This document shows positions 52,375 to 61,566 of a stretch of DNA of 64,000 nucleotides, one piece after another. The stretch is from Sterolibacterium sp964437515 (GTDB taxonomy: Bacteria > Pseudomonadota > Gammaproteobacteria > Burkholderiales > Rhodocyclaceae): positions 62,001 to 126,000 of the forward strand of contig CAYTHB010000001.1 in NCBI GenBank assembly GCA_964437515.1, given 5' to 3'. Position 1 is the stretch's first letter; each line of letters starts with the position of its first letter. Position numbers and translations under genes: made by a program. The notes under the pieces are model-generated. The model was not told the origin of the DNA and did no database searches. It worked only from the letters and a program-made list of their open reading frames with translations.

Positions 52375-53775
52375 TTATGCCTCGATCTGCGTCAGCTTCC
52401 CGGAGACGGTGCCAATCGAGCCAGCCCCCATGGTAATAATCACATCCCCATCCCGCGCAGCATCACGAATGGCTTGAGGCATATTGCTCATGTCATCGAC
52501 AAAAACGGGCTCGACCTTGCCCGCCACCCGGACAGCCCGCGCAAGAGTACGGCCATCGGCCGCCACGATAGGCGCTTCACCCGCCGGATACACTTCGGAC
52601 AACAACAAGGCATCGAAACCTGACAGCACTTTGACAAAATCTTCAAAGCAATCACGTGTGCGAGTGTAACGATGTGGCTGAAAAGCCAGCATCAAGCGAC
52701 GTCCCGGGAAAGCACCTCGTGCAGCAGAAAGCACTGCGGCCATTTCCACAGGGTGATGACCATAATCGTCGATCAATGTGAAGCTGCCTCCCTGTGACAA
52801 TGCCACTTCGCCATATCGCTGAAAGCGCCGCCCTACACCTTTGAATTCAGCCAGCGCCTTGATGATAGCCGCATCGTCCACACCCACTTCGGTTGCCACG
52901 GCAATGGCCGCCAATGCGTTGAGAACATTGTGACGACCCGGGCTGTTCAAGACGATTTTCATTCGACTGACACTACCGTTGACACGCACACAATCAAAGT
53001 GCATTTGGCTACCAACGGCTTCAATGTTTTCGGCGCGAACATTGGCTTTTGAATCCGGCGCAATCCCGTAGGTCATTATCTGCTTGGTGATGCGTGGCAG
53101 AATTTCGCGCACATTGGCATCGTCCTCACACAGCACCGCGATGCCATAAAACGGCAAGCGTTGAAGAAAATCGACGAAAGACTGGCGTAACTTGCCCAGA
53201 TCATGATCGTAGGTTTCCATGTGATCCGCATCGATATTGGTTACGACCGAGATCACAGGCGAAAGACACAAAAAGGAAGCATCCGATTCATCCGCCTCGG
53301 CCACCAGAAAATCGCCCTGCCCCAGTTGTGCATTGGCTCCCGCAGAATTCAGGCGGCCACCAATCACAAACGTGGGATCCACGCCCCCCTCACCCAGGAT
53401 GCTGGCAATCAAGCTGGTTGTCGTTGTCTTTCCGTGAGTGCCCGCTACGGCAATGCCCTGTTTGAAGCGCATCAACTCGGCCAGCATCTGGGCGCGAGGT
53501 ACGACAGGAATCTTGCGCTCACGCGCCGCCACAATTTCAGGATTGTCGGCTTGGATTGCCGTCGATACCACCACGACATCGGCTTCATTCACATTTTGTG
53601 CTGCATGTTCATGAAGAACGCGTACCCCCAAGGCACTCAACCGTTGCGTGGCCGCATTACGTCCCAGATCGGAGCCGCTGACCTCGAATCCCTGATTGGC
53701 CAGCACCTCAGCGATACCACTCATACCCGTTCCACCGATGCCGACGAAATGGATACGTTTGACCTTGTGTTTCAT
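52375..53775 (-). CDS. murC: UDP-N-acetylmuramate--L-alanine ligase
   Basis: Adds L-Ala to UDP-MurNAc. 466 residues; the Rossmann-like N-terminus HFVGIGGTGMSGIAEVLANQ, the ATP loop VAGTHGKTTTTS, the SDASFLCLSP region and DDYGHHPVEM are typical. ATG 53775 overlaps the murG stop by 4 bp and has GGAG 8 bp ahead, so it is preferred over the ATG at 53793. Confidence 0.97.
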   Translation of the reverse strand: MKHKVKRIHFVGIGGTGMSGIAEVLANQGFEVSGSDLGRNAATQRLSALGVRVLHEHAAQNVNEADVVVVSTAIQADNPEIVAARERKIPVVPRAQMLAELMRFKQGIAVAGTHGKTTTTSLIASILGEGGVDPTFVIGGRLNSAGANAQLGQGDFLVAEADESDASFLCLSPVISVVTNIDADHMETYDHDLGKLRQSFVDFLQRLPFYGIAVLCEDDANVREILPRITKQIMTYGIAPDSKANVRAENIEAVGSQMHFDCVRVNGSVSRMKIVLNSPGRHNVLNALAAIAVATEVGVDDAAIIKALAEFKGVGRRFQRYGEVALSQGGSFTLIDDYGHHPVEMAAVLSAARGAFPGRRLMLAFQPHRYTRTRDCFEDFVKVLSGFDALLLSEVYPAGEAPIVAADGRTLARAVRVAGKVEPVFVDDMSNMPQAIRDAARDGDVIITMGAGSIGTVSGKLTQIEA

Positions 53776-54842
53776 TTCGCCAGCTCCATGCATGTTTTGG
53801 CAACCTGTTCCGTTGCATCGGGTCGCGCCAGCGCGCGTGCTTTTTCTGCCATTTGCAGGAGTTGATCGCGCCCCATCAAGACCAAGGTACCGAGTTTTTC
53901 CGGTGTCAATTCATTCTGCGGCAACAGGATGGCAGCCCCCGTCTGTGCCAAAAAACGGGCATTGGTCGTTTGATGATCATCCACCGCGTGTGGGAAAGGC
54001 ACCAGAACGCTGGCAACCCCAGCGGCAGCCAGCTCCGCAATGGTGAGGGCTCCTGCACGGCAGATCACCAGATCCGCCCATTCATAAGCCCCTGCCATAT
54101 CTTCGATGAAACTCACACAATTCGCATGAACGCCCGCAGTCGAGTAGGCGGTCTTGAGTGCTTCGAGATGTTTTTCACCTGATTGATGCACGATTTGTGG
54201 CCTGTCATTCTCAGGCAACAACGCCAAACCTGCCGGCAATGTCTCGTTCAAAGCCTGCGCACCCAAACTCCCTCCTACCACGAGCACATGCAGGGGAGCC
54301 TGTTGTTCGTGGCGATCGTGATAACGCCCTGCGGGCAAAGGTAAAGCCGCAATATCGGTGCGCACAGGATTTCCAACCCACTGCCCTTTTTTCAATACAT
54401 CAGGGAATCCGGTCAGGATGCGATCGGCCACACCACTCAGCACCTTGTTCGCCAAGCCTGCAACAGAGTTCTGCTCATGCAGTACCAAGGGAATGCTCTT
54501 GAAGGACGCCATCATTCCAGCAGGAAAACTGACGAACCCGCCCAAACCAATGACGACATCCGGCTTGATTTTCCCCAACAATCGCCATGCCTGCCAAAAC
54601 CCACGCAACAAATTGAAAGGCAATAACAGCTTTCGTAGCAATCCCTTGCCCCGCAAAGCATCGAAGCGCATCTCCGCCATTTCATAGCCGCGTGCTGGAA
54701 CCAGCTTCGCTTCCATCCCCGCCGGATTCCCTAACCAAATGACACGCCAACCTGCCGCCTTGACGGCATCCGCCACAGCCAAGCCCGGAAAAATATGTCC
54801 TCCCGTACCCCCCGCCATGACCAGCAGTGTTTTAACGCTCAT
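53772..54842 (-). CDS. murG: UDP-N-acetylglucosamine--undecaprenyl-pyrophosphoryl-MurNAc-pentapeptide transferase
   Basis: Peripheral membrane GT28 enzyme that converts lipid I to lipid II. 356 residues with the glycine-rich AGGTGGHIFPGLAVA, LGGFVSFPAGMMAS, LHEQNSVAGLANK, VVGGSLGAQALNE and CRAGALTIAELAAAGV. ATG 54842 overlaps the ftsW stop by 4 bp; an upstream in-frame start lies inside ftsW. Confidence 0.97.
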   Translation of the reverse strand: MSVKTLLVMAGGTGGHIFPGLAVADAVKAAGWRVIWLGNPAGMEAKLVPARGYEMAEMRFDALRGKGLLRKLLLPFNLLRGFWQAWRLLGKIKPDVVIGLGGFVSFPAGMMASFKSIPLVLHEQNSVAGLANKVLSGVADRILTGFPDVLKKGQWVGNPVRTDIAALPLPAGRYHDRHEQQAPLHVLVVGGSLGAQALNETLPAGLALLPENDRPQIVHQSGEKHLEALKTAYSTAGVHANCVSFIEDMAGAYEWADLVICRAGALTIAELAAAGVASVLVPFPHAVDDHQTTNARFLAQTGAAILLPQNELTPEKLGTLVLMGRDQLLQMAEKARALARPDATEQVAKTCMELAK

Positions 54843-55990
54843 GGTCTGCCCCCCCGCATCAATAGCCGGTTTTCCCAATCAATCCGCATCAGGATGGCCA
54901 GTGCCACACAGTTTGCGAAAATACCCGATCCACCAAAACTCATCAGTGGCAGCGTCAGCCCCTTGGTCGGCAACAAACCCATATTGACGCCCATATTGAT
55001 AAAAGACTGCACTCCAATCCAGATACCAACCCCCTGTGCTGCCAGACCCGAAAACACACGATCCAGCACCAACGCCTGTCGGCCAATGATGAAAGCTCGT
55101 TGTACCAGCAATGCAAACAAGACAATCACCACTGTAACGCCCACGAAACCGAGCTCCTCTGCGATGACAGCCAGCAAAAAATCCGTGTGAGCTTCTGGCA
55201 GATAAAACAGTTTTTCAACACTGGCACCCAAGCCCACTCCTGTCCATTCCCCCCGTCCAAAGGCAATCAGCGCGTGTGAAAGCTGATAGCCCTTGCCATA
55301 AGCATCCTGCCAGGGATCCATAAAGCCGAAGATGCGTTCGCGGCGATACGGCGAGACCCAGATCAGAACCACAAAACCGATCAACAACACCAGAACCAGT
55401 GCGCCAAACAGGCGTGCATTGATACCGCCCAGAAATAGGATGCCCATGGCTATCGCCACAATGACAACGAAAGCACCGAAGTCCGGTTCGCGCAGCAACA
55501 GAAAGCCCACCAGCAACATCACTGCCGCCATGGGGGCAAAACCTTTGAGGAAGGAACCCATATCCGCCAGTTTTCGGGAGGTGTAGTCCGCTGCATACAA
55601 CACGGCAAACAGTTTCATCAATTCCGAAGGCTGCAAGTTAATCAACCCCATGGGCAACCATCGCTGCGAGCCATTCACAGAGCGGCCGATATGGGGAATC
55701 AGTACCAGAATCAATAACACGCCGCCCGCCATGAACAACCACGGTGCTGCTGCTTGCCAAGCGCGCATGGGGATCTGGTACACCACCACGGCGGCAATCA
55801 AGCCGATGGCCAAGAACACGCCGTGCCGCACCAGAAAGAAAGTCTGCTGATAATGAGTGAAACGGCTGCCCTCGGCCGTCGCAATGGATGCCGAATAGAC
55901 CATGACCAGCCCCAGCATCAACAGAGACATCGTCGACCAGAACAACCACGGATCGTATTCCTGAGGCGAGGGGGGCGTTCTCAATGTCAT
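54839..55990 (-). CDS. ftsW: Peptidoglycan glycosyltransferase FtsW
   Basis: SEDS-family septal glycan polymerase, 383 residues with about ten membrane segments. GSQRWLPMGLINLQPSELMK, RREPDF-like LLREPDFGAFVVIVA, EAHTDFLLAVIAEELGFVG and the C-terminal GLTLPLMSFGGSGI are family hallmarks. It partners with FtsI. 4-bp overlaps with murD and murG. Confidence 0.97.
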   Translation of the reverse strand: MTLRTPPSPQEYDPWLFWSTMSLLMLGLVMVYSASIATAEGSRFTHYQQTFFLVRHGVFLAIGLIAAVVVYQIPMRAWQAAAPWLFMAGGVLLILVLIPHIGRSVNGSQRWLPMGLINLQPSELMKLFAVLYAADYTSRKLADMGSFLKGFAPMAAVMLLVGFLLLREPDFGAFVVIVAIAMGILFLGGINARLFGALVLVLLIGFVVLIWVSPYRRERIFGFMDPWQDAYGKGYQLSHALIAFGRGEWTGVGLGASVEKLFYLPEAHTDFLLAVIAEELGFVGVTVVIVLFALLVQRAFIIGRQALVLDRVFSGLAAQGVGIWIGVQSFINMGVNMGLLPTKGLTLPLMSFGGSGIFANCVALAILMRIDWENRLLMRGGRP

Positions 55991-57396
55991 GATGCAGCTC
56001 CTGGCTCACGCGCACTCAAGCCCTGTACGGCAGCAATAAAAACCTCCGCACGATGCACATAGTTACGATACATATCGAAACTGGCACACGCTGGCGACAA
56101 CAAAACGACATCGCCCGATTGCGCCGCTCTTGCGGCGGCACGCACAGCCTCATCCATATCCGCCACATACGCCATATGAACACCGCTACCCGCCAGAGCG
56201 GCCGCGATCACCGGAGCATCACGCCCCAGCAAGATCACTGCACGAGCATGGGCAGCAACAACATTCTCAAGAGGTGAAAAATCCTGCCCCTTGCCATCAC
56301 CTCCCGCAATCAGAACAGTCTTTCCACCTTTTGCGTGAAGCTCCCCGGCCAATGCCGCCACCGTCGCACCCACATTGGTGCCTTTGGAATCGTCGAAATA
56401 GCGCACGCCTTCGACTTCAGCCACAAACTCCACACGATGGGGCAAGCCTTTGAAGGTCAGCAAGCCATCCAGCAAACGACGCATCGGCAAGCCCAGCGCA
56501 TGACACAAGGCGAGTGCTGCCAGCGCATTGGCTGCGTTGTGCAAACCCGGCAAAGGCAGGCGCGACACGGGCAACAAGAAGCTATCTCCTTGAACCAGCC
56601 AGAGCTCACCGCCCCGATCTCGCAAGCCGAAATCTTCCAGCATCCCCGGGGCATCCAGACCAAAGCCTAGCAGCCAGCGTCCCGGCTGCGCCATGCGTTT
56701 GACCCGGACATCATCACGATTGAGCACCTGCACACCGCTACCCAAAAAAATGCGTGACTTGGCACTGCTGTATTCATCCAGATCGATGTAACGATCCAGA
56801 TGGTCATCGCTGATATTGAGCACCGTTGCCACATCAGGGTATAAGGTTTCCAGTGTTTCCAACTGAAAACTGGACAACTCCAGCACCCAGATTTCTGGCA
56901 ACTTTCCGGCATCCAACCGTGTCATCAAGGCATCCAGCGCGGCCGGTGAAATATTGCCGCCCAAAGCCACATCCCGCCCTGCCGCACGACAAAGATGCGC
57001 CGTGAGCGTCGTCGTCGTGGTCTTACCATTCGTGCCGGTAATGGCAATCACCTTGCATTGCTCACGTACACCGAGCTCACGCAGCGCGTGGGCGAATAAC
57101 TCAATCTCGCCCAGTACAGGAATTCCTCGCGCGCGCGCTTCAAAAATCACCATCTGCCCTGCGGAAAGCCCCGGCGAAAGCGTCAGTACATCGATACCTT
57201 CCAACAAGGTCTTATCAAATGTTCCAGCAATGAATGTCGCTTCCGGTACAGCGATACGCAACTGTGCCAGTCCGGGAGGCACTTCTCGGGTATCAGCCAC
57301 ACGAATGCGTGCGCCCTGCCGTGCACACCAGCGCGCCATGGCCAGGCCGGATTCACCCAGCCCCAAAATCAACACTTGCAAACCGGAAAGTTTCAC
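55987..57396 (-). CDS. murD: UDP-N-acetylmuramoyl-L-alanine--D-glutamate ligase
   Basis: Adds D-Glu to UDP-MurNAc-L-Ala. 469 residues with LGLGESGLAMARW at the N-terminus, the ATP loop AITGTNGKTTTTTL, LELSSFQLETLETL, NISDDHLDRY and the C-terminal LLSPACASFDMYRNYVHR. It starts 25 bp after mraY and overlaps ftsW by 4 bp. Confidence 0.97.
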   Translation of the reverse strand: MKLSGLQVLILGLGESGLAMARWCARQGARIRVADTREVPPGLAQLRIAVPEATFIAGTFDKTLLEGIDVLTLSPGLSAGQMVIFEARARGIPVLGEIELFAHALRELGVREQCKVIAITGTNGKTTTTTLTAHLCRAAGRDVALGGNISPAALDALMTRLDAGKLPEIWVLELSSFQLETLETLYPDVATVLNISDDHLDRYIDLDEYSSAKSRIFLGSGVQVLNRDDVRVKRMAQPGRWLLGFGLDAPGMLEDFGLRDRGGELWLVQGDSFLLPVSRLPLPGLHNAANALAALALCHALGLPMRRLLDGLLTFKGLPHRVEFVAEVEGVRYFDDSKGTNVGATVAALAGELHAKGGKTVLIAGGDGKGQDFSPLENVVAAHARAVILLGRDAPVIAAALAGSGVHMAYVADMDEAVRAAARAAQSGDVVLLSPACASFDMYRNYVHRAEVFIAAVQGLSAREPGAAS

Positions 57397-57421
57397 AAAA
57401 ATACCTATGCCTGCACCAGTT

Positions 57422-58576
57422 TCAACGAATCTTCAGGGTGGATAAGCCAAACAGCACCAGCATGATGGTGATAATCCAGAAGCGCACCACGACCTGCGTT
57501 TCCTTCCAGCCGCCCAACTCAAAATGATGGTGCAGCGGTGCCATGCGAAAAATTCGTTTTCCTCCCGTGAGCTTGAAATAGCCAACCTGCAACATCACGG
57601 AAACCGTTTCGGCAACGAAGACGCCGCCCATGATGAACAGCACAATTTCCTGACGCACGATCACAGCCACGGTTCCCAGCGCAGCACCTAGTGCCAACGC
57701 ACCCACATCGCCCATGAAGACTTCAGCAGGGTAGGCGTTAAACCAGAGAAACCCTAGCCCCGCACCCGCCAAAGCCCCACAAAATACGGCGAGCTCCCCC
57801 GCGCCGGGGATGTAAGGTAGCAGCAGATATTTTGAAATCACGGCATGACCTGCAACATAAGCAAAGATGCCCAAAGCCGATCCCACCAACACCGTCGGCA
57901 TGATTGCCAGGCCATCCAGCCCATCCGTGAGATTGACGGCATTGCTCGAACCCACGATGACGAGATAGCTGAGAATCATGAAACCAAAGACACCCAGCGG
58001 ATAACTGATGCTCTTGAAGAAAGGCACAATCAATGCAGCCTTGGCAGGAAGCTCCATATCAAAACCACCATGCACCCACGCCATGAATAAATCCGGTAAC
58101 TTGCTGTTGTCAGGTGCGGCAACACTGAATGCCAGCAATACGGCGGCCACGGCGGCAATGACCGATTGCCAAAAAAACTTGGCACGCGCCGAAAGTCCCT
58201 TCGGATTACGATGCACCACTTTGCGCCAGTCATCCACCCAGCCTACGGCACCAAAGCCCAGCGTCACCAGCAAGGTGATCCAGACAAAGCGATTCGACAG
58301 ATCTGCCCAGAGCAGTGTTGAAGCAGCAACAGCCAGCAAGATGAGTGCACCGCCCATGGTCGGCGTTCCCGCCTTGACTAGATGGGTTTGCGGGCCGTCA
58401 TCACGTACCGACTGACCAATTTTCTTGGCACTCAGCCACCGAATGACTTTCGGTCCGAAAATAAAAGAAATCAATAGCGCCGTGATTGACGCCAGCACCG
58501 CACGCAAGGTGATATACCCAAAAACATTGAAGGCGTGAATGTCTTTCGCCAGCCACAGACTCAGTTCAAGCAGCAT
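57422..58576 (-). CDS. mraY: Phospho-N-acetylmuramoyl-pentapeptide-transferase
   Basis: Integral membrane enzyme that makes lipid I from UDP-MurNAc-pentapeptide and undecaprenyl phosphate. 384 residues with about ten membrane segments; VKAGTPTMGGALIL, the catalytic DDWRK and NAVNLTDGLDGLAI, FMGDVGALALGAALG and APLHHHFELGGW are visible. There is a 51-bp gap after murF. Confidence 0.97.
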   Translation of the reverse strand: MLLELSLWLAKDIHAFNVFGYITLRAVLASITALLISFIFGPKVIRWLSAKKIGQSVRDDGPQTHLVKAGTPTMGGALILLAVAASTLLWADLSNRFVWITLLVTLGFGAVGWVDDWRKVVHRNPKGLSARAKFFWQSVIAAVAAVLLAFSVAAPDNSKLPDLFMAWVHGGFDMELPAKAALIVPFFKSISYPLGVFGFMILSYLVIVGSSNAVNLTDGLDGLAIMPTVLVGSALGIFAYVAGHAVISKYLLLPYIPGAGELAVFCGALAGAGLGFLWFNAYPAEVFMGDVGALALGAALGTVAVIVRQEIVLFIMGGVFVAETVSVMLQVGYFKLTGGKRIFRMAPLHHHFELGGWKETQVVVRFWIITIMLVLFGLSTLKIR

Positions 58577-58627
58577 GGAATGCTCCTGGTGTGATTGCTA
58601 CGGGAGAATGTGAAATTGCCTTTGTAT

Positions 58628-60031
58628 TCATGCCTTGCTCTCTATCGCTTCTACAATCCGCTCCATGCGCATGAAGCGTGATCCTTTGATAAGAACCGTT
58701 GTCTTCTCGTCGAGCTGCGAGCGAAGTGATTCAATCAGCTTCGCTGCATCCTTGAAATGCTGTGCGCCCTCTCCAAAATTACGCACTGCCGCCGCCGAGT
58801 GCTCGCCCAAGGCTAACAAGAGGTCGATGCCCATACTCTTGGCATAGCCTCCCAGCTCGTCATGAAACTGCCCCACCTGCTCCCCGACCTCGCCCATGTC
58901 GCCCAATACAAATATCTTGCGACCGGGGATGGCGGCCAACACGTCAATGGCGGCACGCATCGAATCCGGATTGGCGTTGTAACTGTCATCAATCAGCCAT
59001 GCACCTCTTTCTGCCGGATGCCGCTGCAAACGCCCCTTGATACCGGTGTAACCGGCCAATCCTGAAGCCACGTCCTGCAACGAGGCTCCCGCAGACAGCG
59101 TCGCTGCCGCTGCTGCCAATGCGTTGCTGACATTGTGCTTCCCCGGTATTGGCAGTTCGATTTCACATGAACCTTGGGGTGTCTCAAGAGTTACATAGCT
59201 ACCAAACGCACGCGTCTGCCAATCTTCATTGGCATGAATACACGCTGATAGTGCGAAACCAAAATCCACCACAGAACGAATGCCTGCCGATCTTGCCATT
59301 TCGCGCCAGAGATGTGCTTGAGCATCATCCGCGTTGATGATGGCAACGCCTTCATGTGCCAAGCCATTAAAAATTTCACCTTTGGCACGCGCGACCTCAG
59401 CCAGACTCCCCAAGCCTTCCAGATGCGCACGCTGGGCGTTATTCACCAAAGCAACGGTGGGCACTGCAAGCCGTGTCAGATAATCAATCTCACCCAGATG
59501 ATTCATCCCCATTTCAATCACGGCAACCCGATGATGCTTACGCAAACGCAAAAGCATCAAAGGCAAACCAATGTCATTGTTCAGATTACCCGTCGTCGCC
59601 AATACAGCATTCTCATCATGATGCTCACGACGCATCTGCTCACGCAGAATGGCCGCGCACATTTCCTTGACGGTCGTCTTGCCATTGCTCCCGGTCACTC
59701 CAATCACCGGAATATCGAATTGACGTCGCCAGTGCGCCGCCAAGGTACCTAACGCCAATCGCGTATCCACAACCACAACACATGCCATCCCCTGCAACAA
59801 CACCTCAGCTTGCCGTGCCACCCAAAACTCATCGACCAAGGCAACCGCAGCTCCTTGCTGAAGCGCGCTGAGTACGAAATCATGTCCATCGAAATTCTCG
59901 CCACGCAAGGCCACAAACAGCTCACCTGGCTTGATGTTCCGCGTGTCTGTCGAAACCGCTGTAAAACGCACCCCCTCATTGCACGTCCATCGCCCGCCAC
60001 AAATGGAAGCCAGTTCAGCCAAGGTCATCAT
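58628..60031 (-). CDS. murF: UDP-N-acetylmuramoyl-tripeptide--D-alanyl-D-alanine ligase
   Basis: Adds D-Ala-D-Ala to finish the pentapeptide precursor. 467 residues with DTRNIKPGELFVALRGENFD, the ATP loop VTGSNGKTTVKEM, MGMNHLGEIDYL and DDSYNANPDSMRAA. ATG 60031 overlaps the murE stop (ATGA) and has GGAGGG 8 bp upstream, so it is preferred over the ATG at 60046. Confidence 0.96.
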   Translation of the reverse strand: MMTLAELASICGGRWTCNEGVRFTAVSTDTRNIKPGELFVALRGENFDGHDFVLSALQQGAAVALVDEFWVARQAEVLLQGMACVVVVDTRLALGTLAAHWRRQFDIPVIGVTGSNGKTTVKEMCAAILREQMRREHHDENAVLATTGNLNNDIGLPLMLLRLRKHHRVAVIEMGMNHLGEIDYLTRLAVPTVALVNNAQRAHLEGLGSLAEVARAKGEIFNGLAHEGVAIINADDAQAHLWREMARSAGIRSVVDFGFALSACIHANEDWQTRAFGSYVTLETPQGSCEIELPIPGKHNVSNALAAAAATLSAGASLQDVASGLAGYTGIKGRLQRHPAERGAWLIDDSYNANPDSMRAAIDVLAAIPGRKIFVLGDMGEVGEQVGQFHDELGGYAKSMGIDLLLALGEHSAAAVRNFGEGAQHFKDAAKLIESLRSQLDEKTTVLIKGSRFMRMERIVEAIESKA

Positions 60032-61566
60032 GCGGATGCCCTCCATGCCACCAATGCTGTGCGCGCCTCATCCAGATCCGAATAAGGTATACGCTGCCCC
60101 GCGATTTCCTGATACGGCTCATGTCCCTTGCCTGCAATCAGCAAGACATCCGCAGCCTCTAGTGATTGCATCATGCGAGCGATGGCTCCGGCACGATCCA
60201 CCTCGCTGTCGGTACCTTCCTTCATGCCATCCAGAATATTGCGGATGATCTTTTGCGCATCCTCAGTGCGAGGATTGTCGCTGGTCACAATCGTCACATC
60301 GGCATAGCGATCAACCACCCGACCCATCAAAGGACGCTTACCCGCATCACGATTTCCACCACACCCAAAGACACAGCACACGCGCCCACCACGCGCTTTT
60401 GCAACTTCCCGCAATGTTCCCAGCGCCTGTTCCAGTGCATCGGGAGTATGCGCATAATCCACCACCACCAAAGGCTCTGGAAGACCATCGTCCATTGAGA
60501 TTTTCTGCAATCTGCCCGGTGGTGGCTGCAAATAAGCGCAGCTCTTGACCGCTGCATCGAGAGGAACGCTCGCCCCCATCAATGCGCCTAGAACAGCAAG
60601 CAGATTGGACGCATTGAATCGTCCAAGCAAAGGTGCCACCACGGTGAATACGCCTGTCGTCAGGCCGTTTTCAGTGACATCCAACTGGAAATGCATACCT
60701 TCACCATCCAGTACCAGTTCACGCGCCATCAGCAGCGTATCCACACGCTGCTGATGGGGAGACTGCGCATCCAGCGTATATCCGATCCGATGGACACCTG
60801 CACGGCCTGCCAGATGATCCGCAAGCACAACGCCCAACGGGTCATCCAGATTCAATACGGCGGTGCGTATGCCGGGGAACTCGAACAGGCGCGCCTTGGC
60901 AGTGCCGTAATTGATCATGTTGCCGTGATATTCGAGATGATCGCGCGTCAGATTGGTAAACACCACGGTATCAAAATGCGCACCATTGACACGTCCCTGA
61001 TCCAGGCCGATGGATGAAACCTCCATCGCACAGGCGGTGGCACCTGCAGCATGCAGACCGGCCATCGTGGCATGTACGCGTATGGCATCCGGCGTGGTGT
61101 TGGCAGTTTCCTCCAAGGCACCCGGGAAGCCCACACCCAATGTTCCAATCAGACCGCAACGCTGCTCCATGGCTGAAAATGCCTGCGCAATCCACTGACT
61201 GATCGATGTTTTTCCGTTCGTACCTGTAATGCCACACAACCACAACCGCTCGGAAGGCCGACCATAAATTTCGTGCGCTAACTCACCCGCCAGTGCTTGC
61301 AATCCGCACACGGGCACATGCGGTACCTGTCCCAAAGATTCAGGAAGCTGATCGACCCCTTGAGTTTCCCAAACGATCGCCGCCGCACCACGTGACAATG
61401 CATCGGCAATATGCACCCGACCATCGGTGCGCAATCCCGGCATGGCAGCAAACACATCACCCATCTGGATGGCTCTTGAGTCAGCACTCAAGCCACGAAC
61501 TTCAACACCTTGAGCTCGCAAGACGGCAAGAACTTCGGCCACGTTCGTCAAAGGGTTTATCTTCAT
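60028..61566 (-). CDS. murE: UDP-N-acetylmuramoyl-L-alanyl-D-glutamate--2,6-diaminopimelate ligase
   Basis: Adds the third peptide residue. 512 residues with DSRAIQMGDVFAAMPGLRTD, ITGTNGKTSISQW and GCGGNRDAGKRPLMG. The substrate motif reads DNPRTED, the DNPR form found in meso-diaminopimelate-adding enzymes, so the wall is of the usual Gram-negative type. 1-bp overlap with ftsI, 4-bp with murF. Confidence 0.97.
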   Translation of the reverse strand: MKINPLTNVAEVLAVLRAQGVEVRGLSADSRAIQMGDVFAAMPGLRTDGRVHIADALSRGAAAIVWETQGVDQLPESLGQVPHVPVCGLQALAGELAHEIYGRPSERLWLCGITGTNGKTSISQWIAQAFSAMEQRCGLIGTLGVGFPGALEETANTTPDAIRVHATMAGLHAAGATACAMEVSSIGLDQGRVNGAHFDTVVFTNLTRDHLEYHGNMINYGTAKARLFEFPGIRTAVLNLDDPLGVVLADHLAGRAGVHRIGYTLDAQSPHQQRVDTLLMARELVLDGEGMHFQLDVTENGLTTGVFTVVAPLLGRFNASNLLAVLGALMGASVPLDAAVKSCAYLQPPPGRLQKISMDDGLPEPLVVVDYAHTPDALEQALGTLREVAKARGGRVCCVFGCGGNRDAGKRPLMGRVVDRYADVTIVTSDNPRTEDAQKIIRNILDGMKEGTDSEVDRAGAIARMMQSLEAADVLLIAGKGHEPYQEIAGQRIPYSDLDEARTALVAWRASA